A program made the translations under genes and the position numbers. DNA of 64,000 nucleotides from Xanthomonas sp. SI (lineage in GTDB: Bacteria; Pseudomonadota; Gammaproteobacteria; Xanthomonadales; Xanthomonadaceae): positions 3,224,001 to 3,288,000 of the forward strand of contig NZ_CP051261.1 in assembly GCF_014236855.1 (NCBI RefSeq), in the 5' to 3' direction. Shown here one piece after another: positions 32,925 through 41,764 of the stretch. Below the pieces are notes generated by a model that saw only the letters and a program-made list of their open reading frames with translations, searched no databases and was not told the origin of the DNA. The stretch's first letter is position 1. Each line of letters begins with the position of its first letter.

Positions 32925-33276
32925 GGGGGTGCACTGGTTTCGACGGGGGTTGCAAAATCGCTTGGCGCATGCCGAGGGGGCCGCTTTCCTCGTAAATCCA
33001 GCAGCAAACTTATAGTTGCCAACGACGACAACTACGCACTGGCCGCTTAAGGCCTAGCCCCGAAATCGCTTGTGTCCGTGCTCGCGACGTAGGGTCATTA
33101 TCACGGAATCGCCGGTGGTGGCTGCCTGTCAACCATTGGCTAAATAAAGCAGGCTGGTCCCGGGATGCGCTTCGCACATCGTGCTGTTCCGGGATGAGAT
33201 CTAACGATGAGCTAAGCATGTAGTGCCGGGGATGGAGTGCCTTCGGACGGCGGTTCGATTCCGCCCACCTCCACCA
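32925..33276 (+). ncRNA. ssrA: Transfer-messenger RNA (tmRNA)
   Basis: Rescues stalled ribosomes with SmpB. The 5' end GGGGGTG pairs with CACCTCC before the terminal ACCA (7-bp acceptor stem with one G-T pair), and the T-arm GGTTCGATTCC is present, giving a tRNA-like domain. The 5' block GCACTGGTTTCGACGGGG is typical. The tag reading frame at 33018-33050 encodes ANDDNYALAA followed by TAA, close to the E. coli tag and ending in the ALAA degron. Length about 352 nt. Confidence 0.97.
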
Positions 33277-33912
33277 TCTGAACGTTCGCAGCAATTCGCG
33301 GACGTACGACAAGGGTCGGATTTTCCTGGATTCCAGGGCAATCTGGCCCTTTTTGTTTGTACCCGCCATCGACAAGACGTGCCTTGGCCGGCATGCGCGA
33401 TGCGCCTGTGGGCGTTGCCGGAATCAGCGCGGTCTACCGCGGAGCAATCGCGACGGCAGCATTCGCAGCGAACACCATCGCCCAGCACACCGATTCGACG
33501 CTGCAAGTGAACGGATCGAGGTGTTACCAGTCGTTTATGAGGAGCGCCGGTAGCGCACGGCGCAGCTGAAGGTTGCGAGGCTGCATCGCGATGGATGCAT
33601 CTGCAACACGTCGAAAGAAGATGGTCCAGCCGCGGATGCCTGCACCCTTGAAGCAGCCCTGAGATTTTACCTACGGCCGCACAGCTGGTGAGGGAAGGAT
33701 GCGGCAGGCACTGTTAGGAAGATGTCCTCGCCGCGTGTCGGAACGACGACATGCAAGGAACGATGTCCAGCCTTGCGTTGCGTATCCCACAATTCGCGGC
33801 GCGCGTCGCTGCACCGCTCTAAGAAACGCAGCCTGCCCAGGCCAGTGCCGGCGACATACCCATCACGCGCGGTCTGTACGGTGACGGCATCGATTGCCGA
33901 CTCTGGTTCGCC
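33277..33912. other. Gene-poor stretch downstream of tmRNA
   Basis: 636 bp with a terminator at its start (33335-33358) and otherwise no reading frame with protein-like composition on either strand. The tmRNA 3' end is a classic integration site, and the base composition here is more mixed than in neighbouring genes, but I see no integrase and no second copy of the tmRNA 3' end, so an island remnant is only a possibility. Confidence 0.5.
33335..33358 (+). terminator. Terminator of ssrA
   Basis: AGGGC-aatctg-GCCCT followed by TTTTTG, about 60 bp after the tmRNA CCA end. Confidence 0.75.
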
Positions 33913-34086
33913 ATGCAACTGACCAACGAACAACTGCGCATTCTGCAAGACATTCATGCCACGAAGCCCGTCACCGAAGAAGAGGCGAATTGGGCCGTGC
34001 GCGAAAACTACGCCGCGCAAGGCGAAGACGGCGACATCGCGCTCAGCCCGCAAGGCATACGCCTGATCGACGACGAAGCCCAGTAA
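33913..34086 (+). CDS. Small acidic protein (57 residues), unknown function
   Basis: A short frame from ATG 33913 to TAA 34084-34086. It encodes a strongly acidic helical protein (starts MQLTNEQLRILQDIHATKP, later EEEANWAVRENYAAQ and GDIALSPQGIRLIDDEAQ). Composition and codon use look protein-like, with few rare residues and amphipathic helices, unlike the antisense frame. No clear Shine-Dalgarno sequence is seen, which lowers confidence. I do not recognise the family. Confidence 0.6.
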   Translation: MQLTNEQLRILQDIHATKPVTEEEANWAVRENYAAQGEDGDIALSPQGIRLIDDEAQ

Positions 34087-34271
34087 AGCGTCACAGAGCC
34101 GTATCCCGGCGCTGGAAACGGCCGCACGCGGTGGCATGGGCGCCATCGGCTGGATGCGCATATCCAGCTCTCTTCGGCATGGACTACGCAGCAGCATCGC
34201 CATCGCGGCCGTGCATGCGCTTGGCGATGTCCTGTGCGAGGCGCTCACTGCCGCCCCTGGCGCGCATGCGA

Positions 34272-34303
34272 AAGCGGCCGGGCGCAAACGCGCCCGGCCG
34301 CTT
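34272..34303 (-). terminator. Perfect 14-bp hairpin downstream of azoR
   Basis: AAGCGGCCGGGCGC-aaac-GCGCCCGGCCGCTT is a perfect palindrome with a 4-nt loop, 60 bp after the azoR stop. On the minus strand it is followed by only TCGC, so the U-tract is weak, but the stem strength suggests termination, possibly from both sides. Confidence 0.65.
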
Positions 34304-34362
34304 CAGGATCACCGACGCCCCGCTCTACCGGAAGACTTTCCGGCAACGCGCGACGCGGCAGA

Positions 34363-34947
34363 TCACGCCGCTTCGCGCAACAAGCCGCCAATGCCGGCGA
34401 TCGCGCCGCCGATCGCCTGGGTGCGGTGATCGTCGCTCATCGCCACGCCTTCGGCGCGGACGAACTCGATGTCGGTGATGCCGAAGAAGCCGAACGCGGC
34501 ACGCAGGTAGGTTTCCTGGAAATCGTTTGCCGCCGCCGGGCTGCCCGGGCTGTAGATGCCACCGCGCGAAGACGCGACGATCACGCGCTTGCCGCCTGCC
34601 AGGCCTTCCGGACCGGCTGCACCGTAGCGGAAGGTCTTGCCGGCCACGGCGAGGCGGTCGATCCAGGCCTTCAGCGAGCTGGCGATGCCGAAGTTGTACA
34701 TCGGCGCGCCGATCACGACGACGTCGGCGGCCAGGAACTCTTCCAGTACCTGGCTGTTTTCGATGGCCGCCGGCTCGGCATCGCCGGCCGGCGGCGCCCA
34801 GTGGCTCAGCGGCGCGGCATGCACGTCGCGGTAGGCGACGTCCACCCCCGGATGCGCGGCGACGAACTCGGCGACGATGGCCGCGGTCAGGCCGCGCGAG
34901 ACGGAATGCGCGCCAAGCGCGCTGCTGTCGATGTGCAGGAGTTTCAT
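34363..34947 (-). CDS. azoR: FMN-dependent NADH:azo/quinone oxidoreductase
   Basis: A 194-residue flavodoxin-fold enzyme reducing quinones and azo compounds with NADH. Family features: [20 protein letters not shown] (FMN phosphate binding), [21 protein letters not shown] (flavin contact) and [14 protein letters not shown]. The ATG at 34947 is preceded by an AGGAACC site. It is divergent from a LysR gene with a dyad operator-like sequence between them, the usual arrangement for LysR-controlled quinone reductases. Confidence 0.93.
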   Translation of the reverse strand: MKLLHIDSSALGAHSVSRGLTAAIVAEFVAAHPGVDVAYRDVHAAPLSHWAPPAGDAEPAAIENSQVLEEFLAADVVVIGAPMYNFGIASSLKAWIDRLAVAGKTFRYGAAGPEGLAGGKRVIVASSRGGIYSPGSPAAANDFQETYLRAAFGFFGITDIEFVRAEGVAMSDDHRTQAIGGAIAGIGGLLREAA

Positions 34948-35013
34948 GGAGGTTCCTTTGCGTTGACCGCGTAGCGGCATGGCAAAGACGATACGCGCGA
35001 AACAATCCAACGA

Positions 35014-35026
35014 TTAGCCCGTCTAA
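35014..35026. promoter_or_regulatory. LysR-type T-N11-A dyad between azoR and its regulator
   Basis: TTAGCCCGTCTAA is a T-N11-A motif with the inverted arms TTAG/CTAA, 30 bp before the LysR start and 67 bp before azoR. LysR-family proteins bind such sites in divergent promoters. The assignment is inferred from position and form. Confidence 0.5.
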
Positions 35027-35055
35027 AGTACACTGATCGTTCGCAACGAGAAACG

Positions 35056-36096
35056 ATGAGCCCGACGATGGACGGCGTCCTGCACGACCTCAACGATCTG
35101 TATTTCTTCGCCTCGGTGGTCGAACACGGCGGATTTTCCGCCGCCGGGCGCGCGCTGGGCCTGCCCAAGTCGCGGCTGAGCAAGCGCATCGCCCAACTCG
35201 AGGAGCGCCTCGGCGTGCGCCTGCTGCAGCGGACCACACGGCGTTTCGTGGTCACCGAGGTCGGCACGCGCTTCTACCAGCACTGCCGCGCGGTGCTGGA
35301 AGAAGCGCGCGCCGCGCAGGAGGCGGTCGACGAACTGCGCACCGAGCCGCGCGGCGTGGTGCGGGTCAGCTGCCCGGTGTCGCTGGCGCAGAACGTGCTG
35401 GGCCCGATCCTGCCGGCGTTCCTGCTCGAACACCCCAAGGTGCAGGTGCGGCTCACCGCGACCAACCGCCGCGTGGACGTGATCGGCGAAGGCTACGACG
35501 TGGCGATCCGCGTGCGCGACAAACTCGATACCGATGCCACCCTGGTGGTGCGCAGCATCGGCCATGCGCGCAGCATGCTGGTGGCCAGCCGCGCGTTCCT
35601 GGACACGCATGGCCGTCCGCAGACCCTGCAGGAGCTGGCCCAGTTGCCGGCGTTGTCGATGTTCGAGCACGAGGGCGCGCAGCTGTGGGAACTGCTCGAC
35701 GGCGACGGCAACAAGACCGCGATCGAGGTCGTGCCACGGCTGGTCAGCGGGGATTTCTCGGTGCTGATCGCCGCCGCCGTGCAACACTGCGGAGTGGCGC
35801 TGCTACCCGAGCAATACTGCGCCCCGCTGCTCGACAACGGCATGCTGGAATGGGTGTTGCCGGACTACAGCACCGCCCAGGGCCTGCTGCATTTCGTCTA
35901 CCCGAGCCGCCGCGGCCTGCTGCCGGCGATCCGTAGCTTCGTCGATTTCCTGGCCGAACGCCTGCCGCAGGCCACGTTCCACCACGACTGCCAGCGGCTG
36001 GCGGCCGACCAGAGCCAGGCGGCCAGGCTGCAAATGGCCCGCGTCGCCGGCACCGTTCCCGCAGCGGCTGCGGTACCCGTGCCTCAGCGGGAGTGA
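35056..36096 (+). CDS. LysR family transcriptional regulator
   Basis: A 346-residue regulator. The N-terminal winged helix is clear: LNDLYFFASVVEHGGFSAAGRALGLPKSRLSKRIAQLEERLGVRLLQRTTR (about residues 12-62). The C-terminal effector domain starts around residue 95 (GVVRVSCPVSLAQNVLG). The last ~35 residues are an extra tail. Starts at 35056 or 35068 are both possible. It is divergent from azoR, which it probably controls; the effector is likely a quinone or other electrophile, by analogy. Confidence 0.9.
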   Translation: MSPTMDGVLHDLNDLYFFASVVEHGGFSAAGRALGLPKSRLSKRIAQLEERLGVRLLQRTTRRFVVTEVGTRFYQHCRAVLEEARAAQEAVDELRTEPRGVVRVSCPVSLAQNVLGPILPAFLLEHPKVQVRLTATNRRVDVIGEGYDVAIRVRDKLDTDATLVVRSIGHARSMLVASRAFLDTHGRPQTLQELAQLPALSMFEHEGAQLWELLDGDGNKTAIEVVPRLVSGDFSVLIAAAVQHCGVALLPEQYCAPLLDNGMLEWVLPDYSTAQGLLHFVYPSRRGLLPAIRSFVDFLAERLPQATFHHDCQRLAADQSQAARLQMARVAGTVPAAAAVPVPQRE

Positions 36097-36384
36097 AGCC
36101 CAAGGGCAACGCCCACCCTGCGCCGGCTCACGCCTTTTGCCAATTAAGGAGCATGGCGGATCGGCACGCGGCACCGCCCGAGGGCAAGGCCAGCTGCCCG
36201 GCGATCGGCCCGCGCTGCCGCACTCACGCGGCCGATGCGGCGGACGGCACACAATTTGCTTCTCCACTGCGACCCTAACGCAGCGCGATGCCCGCATGTA
36301 CGCCTTTCTCGCCTTTCTCCAGCCTGTCGTCGCCAGGCCGATAGCGCGCGCCATGCAGAGCGCCGCAAGGCCGTGAGCGCCTCG

Positions 36385-37359
36385 ATGCGCCGGCACTTCC
36401 GGCTCGGCATCATCAGGATCCTCGGGCCGACCACGGCCGCGGTGCTGTTGCTGTTCGGGGCCTATCGGTGGCTCCAGGGCCATGCCTGGAGCGCCGCCGC
36501 CGGCGCCACGCTGGCCGGCCTGGCGGCGCTGGCGACCTCGCTGGCCTTGCGCCGCGGCGACGGCCGCATGGACCCGCTGCTGACCCTGAGCTGGTTGCTG
36601 GGCAGCGCATTGGCCAGCCATGCCCTGCAGCAGGCCGCGGTGCCGTGGCTGTACCTGGTGATGATGAGCAACTTCTTCGTGGTCGCGCGCGGCGTCGGGC
36701 TGGCCTGCAACGCCACCTTGATCGTGATCATGCTGGTCACCCCGGGCACCCTGCTCGGCGCCGAGCACACGTTCTCGCTGATCGCCGTGTCGCTGCTGAT
36801 CACCGGCCTGGGCTATGTGCTGTCGCTGCGGCTGGAGGGCGACCGCGTGCAGTTGGAACAACTGGCGTCGCACGACGCGCTGACCGGGCTGCCGAACCGG
36901 CGCATGCTGGAACGCAGCCTGTCGCAGCGCGTGGCCGATACGCGCCGCAAGACGCGCCGGCATGGGCTGATCGTGATCGACATCGATCACTTCAAAGAGG
37001 TCAACGACCTCTACGGGCACGCCGCCGGCGATCGTACGCTGGCCGAATTGGCAGCACTGCTGCGCTTCCAGGTGCGCGCGCCGGACGAGGTGTTCCGCTT
37101 CGGCGGCGAGGAATTCGTGGTGGTGACGCGACTGCAGTCGCGCAACGAGCTGGCCGCCTTCGCCAAGCGCCTGCACCAGGTCACGCGCGAGGCCTTGCGT
37201 GGCCCCGGCGGGCGCATCAGCGTCTCCCTCGGCGCGGCCATGCTGTGCGACGAGCAGCACTGGCAGGATTGGTTCTCGCGCGCGGACGCGGCGCTGTACC
37301 AGGCCAAGAACGGCGGCCGCGACACCTACGTGATCGCCGAGGACCTGATCCAGGAGTGA
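36385..37359 (+). CDS. Membrane-bound diguanylate cyclase
   Basis: 324 residues from the ATG at 36385 (GTG at 36373 possible). The N-terminal ~160 residues hold about six hydrophobic helices (for example LGPTTAAVLLLFGAYRW, PWLYLVMMSNFFVVA, ATLIVIMLVTPGTLLG, LIAVSLLITGLGYVLSL), forming an integral membrane sensor of unknown class. The GGDEF domain (about 170-320) has GGEEF as its active-site motif (VFRFGGEEFVVV) with an RAPD inhibitory site five residues upstream, so it is likely active and product-inhibited. It is a single gene between the LysR regulator and the efflux locus. Confidence 0.9.
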   Translation: MRRHFRLGIIRILGPTTAAVLLLFGAYRWLQGHAWSAAAGATLAGLAALATSLALRRGDGRMDPLLTLSWLLGSALASHALQQAAVPWLYLVMMSNFFVVARGVGLACNATLIVIMLVTPGTLLGAEHTFSLIAVSLLITGLGYVLSLRLEGDRVQLEQLASHDALTGLPNRRMLERSLSQRVADTRRKTRRHGLIVIDIDHFKEVNDLYGHAAGDRTLAELAALLRFQVRAPDEVFRFGGEEFVVVTRLQSRNELAAFAKRLHQVTREALRGPGGRISVSLGAAMLCDEQHWQDWFSRADAALYQAKNGGRDTYVIAEDLIQE

Positions 37360-37599
37360 GCGATCGCGGTGCATGGGTGACGGCAGCATGATCGCATCGA
37401 GCCGGATGCCGATGCCACCGCCATGCGCGTTCTCGCTCTGCGCTGCCGCGCAGGCGCCGCGGCATTCCAGCCGCAGCGCCCTCGCCTGGCGCAAGCCGTC
37501 GGTCGCGATGGGCGTCGTTGCTGCGGCCCATCGCGACTGAAGCGGCTTCGCGCGGATCGATCCCGCGGCCTGTGACCAACCGAAAGCAGACGCCCGCCG

Positions 37600-39048
37600 T
37601 CAGTGCGCGACCGGCGCCGGCGGCGGCGTTGCCAGCGCCACCTCTGGCGGCAGCACCGCATCCTGGCCCCAGCCGCCGAGCGCCTTGTAGACCCGCACCA
37701 CGCCGACGTTGACCGACGCCTCGGCGTCGGCCAGGGCATCGTCGGCGGACAGCTTGGTACGCTGCGTATCGAGCAGGGTCAGGAAATCTTCCGACCCTTC
37801 GCGGTAACGCAATTGCGCCAGCGCTTCGGCACGGCCGGCCGCTTGCGCCTGCTCGGCGACGATCGCCAGCCGCGCCTGCTGTTTGGCGTAGGAGGTCAAC
37901 GCGTTCTCGGTGTCCTCCAGCGCGCCGAGCACCGCCTTCTCGTAGTCGGCGGCAGCACCGTCGGCCTGCGCTTCGCTGGCGCGCAACCGCGCCCGCACGG
38001 TACCGAAGTCGAACGCCGCCCAGCTGATCGACGGGGTCAGCGACCAGGCCTTGCTGCTGCCCTGCAGCAGCGAGCCGGCATCGCCGGACAGGAAGCCGAC
38101 GAAGCCGCTGAGGCTGATCCGCGGGAACAGGTCGGCGGTGGCCACACCGATCCGCGCCGTCGCCGACGCCAGCCGGCGCTCGGCGATACGCACGTCCGGT
38201 CGCCGGCGCAGCAACTGGGTGGTATCGCCCAGCGGCAGCGCGCGGGCGTAGGCCGGCGTCGCACGCGGCGCCAGCAGCTCGTCCAGCGCGCCGGGCGGGC
38301 GGCCCAGCAGCACCGCCAGCCGATGCCGGGCCTGCGCCTCGCTGACTTCCAGCAACGGGATGTCGGCCTCGATCGCCTTGAGCCGCGCGCGGCTGCTCTG
38401 CACGTCCAGTTCGCTGCCGGCGCCCAGCTGCCAGCGGGTCTCGGTCAGGCGCTGGGTATCGCGCAGGTTGTCCAGCGTGGTGCGCGCCACCGCGATGCGC
38501 TTCTGCGCGCCGCGCAACTCGAAGTAGTTGCGCGCCACTTCCGCGGCCACGGTGACCTGCGCATCGGCCATGCCGGCCTGCTCGGCCTCCAGGTCGGCGC
38601 GCGCCGCCTCGCTGGCGCGGCGCTGGCGTCCGAACAGATCGAGTTCCCAGCCGGCATCGAAGCCCAGGCTGTAGCTCTCGGTCAGCACCCGCGCGCCGCC
38701 GGCGTCCGCATCGGGCGCCTTGCCGCGGCTGTAGTCGCCGTTGGCGGTGACGTGCGGCGCCTGGTCCAGGCGCCGTTCGGCGAAGACCGCGCGCGCCTCG
38801 TGCACCCGCGCCAGGGCGATGCGCAGGTCGAGGTTGGCGGCCAGGCTCTGGTGCACCAGCTGTTCCAGCACCGGGTCGTCGAACTGCGCCCACCACGACG
38901 CCACCGGCGAAGTGGTCGCGAACACCGGTGCCGCCGCACCCTGCAGCGTCACCGGCGCCTGTTCCGGCGCGTGGTAGTTGGGGCCGACGCTGGCGCAGGC
39001 GCTGAGCAGCGCCAACGCCAGCGCGCCGATCGCGGGACGGATCACCAT
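37600..39048 (-). CDS. RND-type outer-membrane efflux lipoprotein (OprM/NodT family)
   Basis: A 482-residue TolC-like factor from the ATG at 39048. The lipoprotein signal ends in LLSACAS (Cys about 17), followed by VGPNYHAPEQAP, typical of the NodT group. Two homologous helical halves follow, with SWWAQFDDPVLEQLVHQSLAANLDLRIALARVHEARA and the later LLRRRPDVRIAERRLASATARIGVATADLFPRISLSG. It is the exit duct of a tripartite pump. It overlaps the SDR gene by 7 bp. In this locus the pump itself is broken (RND fragment upstream), so the protein may be an orphan or serve another pump. Confidence 0.93.
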   Translation of the reverse strand: MVIRPAIGALALALLSACASVGPNYHAPEQAPVTLQGAAAPVFATTSPVASWWAQFDDPVLEQLVHQSLAANLDLRIALARVHEARAVFAERRLDQAPHVTANGDYSRGKAPDADAGGARVLTESYSLGFDAGWELDLFGRQRRASEAARADLEAEQAGMADAQVTVAAEVARNYFELRGAQKRIAVARTTLDNLRDTQRLTETRWQLGAGSELDVQSSRARLKAIEADIPLLEVSEAQARHRLAVLLGRPPGALDELLAPRATPAYARALPLGDTTQLLRRRPDVRIAERRLASATARIGVATADLFPRISLSGFVGFLSGDAGSLLQGSSKAWSLTPSISWAAFDFGTVRARLRASEAQADGAAADYEKAVLGALEDTENALTSYAKQQARLAIVAEQAQAAGRAEALAQLRYREGSEDFLTLLDTQRTKLSADDALADAEASVNVGVVRVYKALGGWGQDAVLPPEVALATPPPAPVAH

Positions 39049-39776
39049 GGCAGCACCTGTCCCACATGGGTGTAGCTGCCGGTCGGGCCATCGGCGTCGA
39101 GCAGCGCCATCATCACGCTGCTGCGCGCGCCGTCGGCCACTTCCAGTTCGCCTTCGCCGGAATTCATGTCGGTCTTCACGTAGCCGGGGTGGATCGTGTT
39201 GACCTTGATCGGGGTGTCGCGCAGTTCGTAGGCCAGCTGCACGGTCCACGCGTTCACCGCGCTCTTGGACACGTTGTAGGCCGGCACCTTGAAGTCGTAG
39301 ATCGGCGAGCCGGGCTGGCTGTGCAGGGCGAGCGAGCCGAGCAGGCTGGACACGTTGACGATGCGCGCGGCCGGCGCGGCGCGCAGCAGCGGCAGGAACG
39401 CCTGGGTGACCGCAATCAGGCCGAACACGTTGGTGTCGAAGGTCTTGCGCCAGGTGTCCTGGCTCTGCTGCGAGACCGCGAGTTTCATGTCGTCGATCAT
39501 GATGCCGGCGTTGTTGACCAGGATGTCGAGCCGGCCGTGGCGCGCCTGCACCGCCGCCACTGCGGCGGCGATGCTGGCGGCGTCGGTGACGTCCAGGGTC
39601 AGCGCTTCCACCGGCAAACCTTCGCCCTGCAGTTCCAGCGCGGCGGCCGTGGCGCGGGTGGAGTCGCGGCCGGCCAGCAGCGTGTGCACGCCGGCCTCGG
39701 CCAGCTGGCGCACGGTATGCAGGCCGATGCCACGGGTGGCCCCGGTGACGAGGGCGATCTTGTGGGTCGTGTTCAT
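39042..39776 (-). CDS. Short-chain dehydrogenase/reductase (SDR)
   Basis: A 244-residue classical SDR. Cofactor motif TGATRGIG (about residues 11-18), NNAGIM, catalytic Ser in NVSSLLGS, and the active-site YNVSK (Tyr/Lys about 160-164). An Arg at the end of the second beta strand (LLAGRDS) suggests NADP(H). The substrate is unknown. It lies within an efflux locus between the RND fragment and the outer-membrane factor, overlapping the latter. The start at 39776 has a GGAAAT-type site. Confidence 0.92.
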   Translation of the reverse strand: MNTTHKIALVTGATRGIGLHTVRQLAEAGVHTLLAGRDSTRATAAALELQGEGLPVEALTLDVTDAASIAAAVAAVQARHGRLDILVNNAGIMIDDMKLAVSQQSQDTWRKTFDTNVFGLIAVTQAFLPLLRAAPAARIVNVSSLLGSLALHSQPGSPIYDFKVPAYNVSKSAVNAWTVQLAYELRDTPIKVNTIHPGYVKTDMNSGEGELEVADGARSSVMMALLDADGPTGSYTHVGQVLPW

Positions 39777-39807
39777 GCGGATTTCCTGAAAAGGGGGAAC
39801 GAAAGGA

Positions 39808-41090
39808 TCAAGCGTGGGTCGGCGCCTCGGCGTGCGCCGGCGCATGCGACACCAGGGGACGCCCGGACAGCTTGCGCAGGGCGACATAGAACACCGGGGT
39901 CAGGAACAGACCGAACAGGGTCACGCCGAGCATGCCGGCGAACACCGTGATGCCGGTGGCCGAGCGCACTTCCGCGCCGGCGCCGTGCGAGAACACCAGC
40001 GGCACGGTGCCGGCGATGAACGCGATCGAGGTCATCACGATCGGGCGCAGGCGCAGGCGGCAGGCCTGCAGCGCCGATTCGACGATGCCCTTGCCCTGCA
40101 GTTCCAGTTCGCGGGCGAACTCGACGATCAGGATCGCGTTCTTGCACGCCAGGCCCATCAGCACCACCAGGCCGACCTGCACGAACACGTTGTTGTCGCC
40201 GCCGGTCAGCCACACCCCGAACAGCGCCGACAGCAGCGTCATCGGCACGATCAGGATCACCGCCAGCGGCAGCGTCCAGCTTTCGTACAGCGCGGCGAGC
40301 ACCAGGAACGCCAACATCACCGCCAGCGGGAACACCACCATCGCCGCCTTGCCCTGGCTCGCCTGCTGGTAGCTCAGGTCGGTCCATTCGATCTCCATGC
40401 CGTTGGGCAGCACTTGCTTGGCGATCTGGGTGAGCTTGGCCATCGCTTCGGCCGAGGACAGCATGCGCGCATCCGCCTCGCCGGCCAGATCGGCGGCCGG
40501 ATAGCCGTTGTAGCGCAGCACCGGATCCGGACCGAAGGTCTGCTTGACCGTGACCATCGAGCCGATCGGCACCATTTCGCCGGCGGCGTTGCGGGTGCGC
40601 AGCCGCGCGATGTCTTCGACGCTCTCGCGGAACGGCGCGTCGGCCTGGGCGATCACCTGCCAGGTACGGCCGAACTGGTTGAAGTCGTTGACGTAGGTCG
40701 AGCCCAGGTAGGTCTGCAGCGTATCGAACAGATCGGTCAGGGCCACGCCCTGCGCCTTGGCCTTGACCCGGTCGACCTCGGCATCCAGCTGCGGCACGTT
40801 GGCCTGGTAGGTGCCGATCGGATAGCTCATGCCCGGGGTCTGCACCACCGCACCCTGCATCGCGTTGACCGCGTTCTGCAGCGCGCCGTAGCCCAGGTTG
40901 GCGCGGTCCTCGATGAACAACTGGTAGCCGTTGCCGTTGCCCAGGCCCAGGATCGGCGGCGGCATGAACGCAAACGCCATGCCTTCGCCCAGCTGCGAGA
41001 TGCGCTGGTTGATTTCGGCGTTGATCTCCAGCGCGCTGCGATGGCGCTTGGCGAACGGCTTCAGGGTCAGGAACACCACGCCGGTATTGC
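39808..41090 (-). pseudogene. C-terminal fragment of an RND (HAE1/AcrB-like) efflux pump
   Basis: About 425 residues match only the second half of a ~1050-residue RND pump. Matching begins at NTGVVFLTLKPFAKR, near residue 615 of AcrB. It continues through the second periplasmic half (FMPPPILGLGNGNGYQ, ARLRTRNAAGEMVPIGS) and TM8-12 (VFPLAVMLAFLVLAALYESW, LACKNAILIVEFA with the TM10 Lys). The N-terminal half, including the TM4 Asp pair of the proton relay, is absent. Upstream, the sequence turns abruptly into the start of an Lhr-type helicase gene in a different frame. The open frame runs up to 41211, but that part is out-of-frame helicase sequence. It cannot be a working pump. Confidence 0.9.
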
Positions 41091-41174
41091 CAGCTGCGCT
41101 GGCGTCGGCGCGGCAAAACAGCGCTCGAACCAACGGGCGACGGCAGGATGGAAGCGTGCTTGCACGAACGACAT
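41088..41174 (-). pseudogene. 5' fragment of an Lhr-type DEAD/DEAH helicase gene
   Basis: ATG at 41174 with a good GCAGGAGACC ribosome site upstream. It encodes about 29 residues (MSFVQARFHPAVARWFERCF then AAPTPAQLA) matching the N terminus and Q motif (PTPAQ) of Lhr-like large helicases. After that the match stops and the frame ends at 41067 in RND sequence. The change falls near CAGCTGGCA (41088-41098 region), which both partners could share. This is one side of a deletion joint. Confidence 0.75.
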
Positions 41175-41764
41175 GCGGTCTCCTGCGACGCACCGTCGCG
41201 ATCGAATGCACTGCGGCGAAAAGAGGGAATGTCCGGATTGTCCTCGGTACGACAATCGAGTCAATCGCGTAATCGAAAACATGGTGACGTTACCAACGCA
41301 GATCAAGCGCGCCTGCGCGGCGCAGCTGTTTTCAAGGGGGTTTCGGTTAATGGTTCAGTGAAAGCGTCGCTGTCTACCACGCACCCCGACATGCGCGGTT
41401 ATGTTGTCGATGACGTCACGTCTGCGCATCCAGGATTCGCGCAATGGACGTGAAATTCGCTTCGGGGAGCCTTGCATGCAGCATGGCAGCATGATCGAAC
41501 AACCGCGTCGACGCCGACGCAGCCACGCCGTCGCGGCACATGCCTGCGCGCAGGCGGTGGCATTGCGCAACGCACGCATGGTCCGCGCTGGCGTCAACGC
41601 GCAACAGCGCATCGCGACGCGCGTGCGCGGCATCGGCGGACATCGCGGCAACGTCCGCACTGGCGACGATCGTTTCTCCGCTCCATCCATTCGCTCGCCA
41701 TCGGCGGCATGGCGATTCCGCGTCGACTCCACCTCTTCACTTCACTAGCCAAGGAGCATCACCA
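41175..41764. other. 590-bp region without a supported gene
   Basis: Includes the probable promoter and leader of the truncated lhr gene (minus strand) and the upstream region of the DUF3175 gene (plus strand). A small inverted repeat GATTGTC-N8-GACAATC lies near 41238-41260. Overlapping Arg-rich open frames on both strands look like shadows. Confidence 0.45.

Noticed and set aside
33277..34300. Integrated island or prophage at tmRNA
   Set aside because: No integrase, no att-like copy of the tmRNA 3' end, and no phage genes in the following 30 kb.
36153..36278. Short frame after an AAGGAG sequence between the LysR gene and the diguanylate cyclase
   Set aside because: The AAGGAG is one base from the ATG, too close for initiation, and the 41-residue product has no protein-like pattern.
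39808..41211. Reading the RND fragment as a complete 467-residue gene from the ATG at 41211
   Set aside because: Its first ~40 residues are out-of-frame helicase sequence (Arg/Ser-rich), and the product lacks the first half of the pump fold.
41401..41748. 115-codon Arg/Ala-rich frame upstream of the DUF3175 gene
   Set aside because: Overlaps similar frames on the other strand; no ribosome site; composition typical of random high-GC frames.
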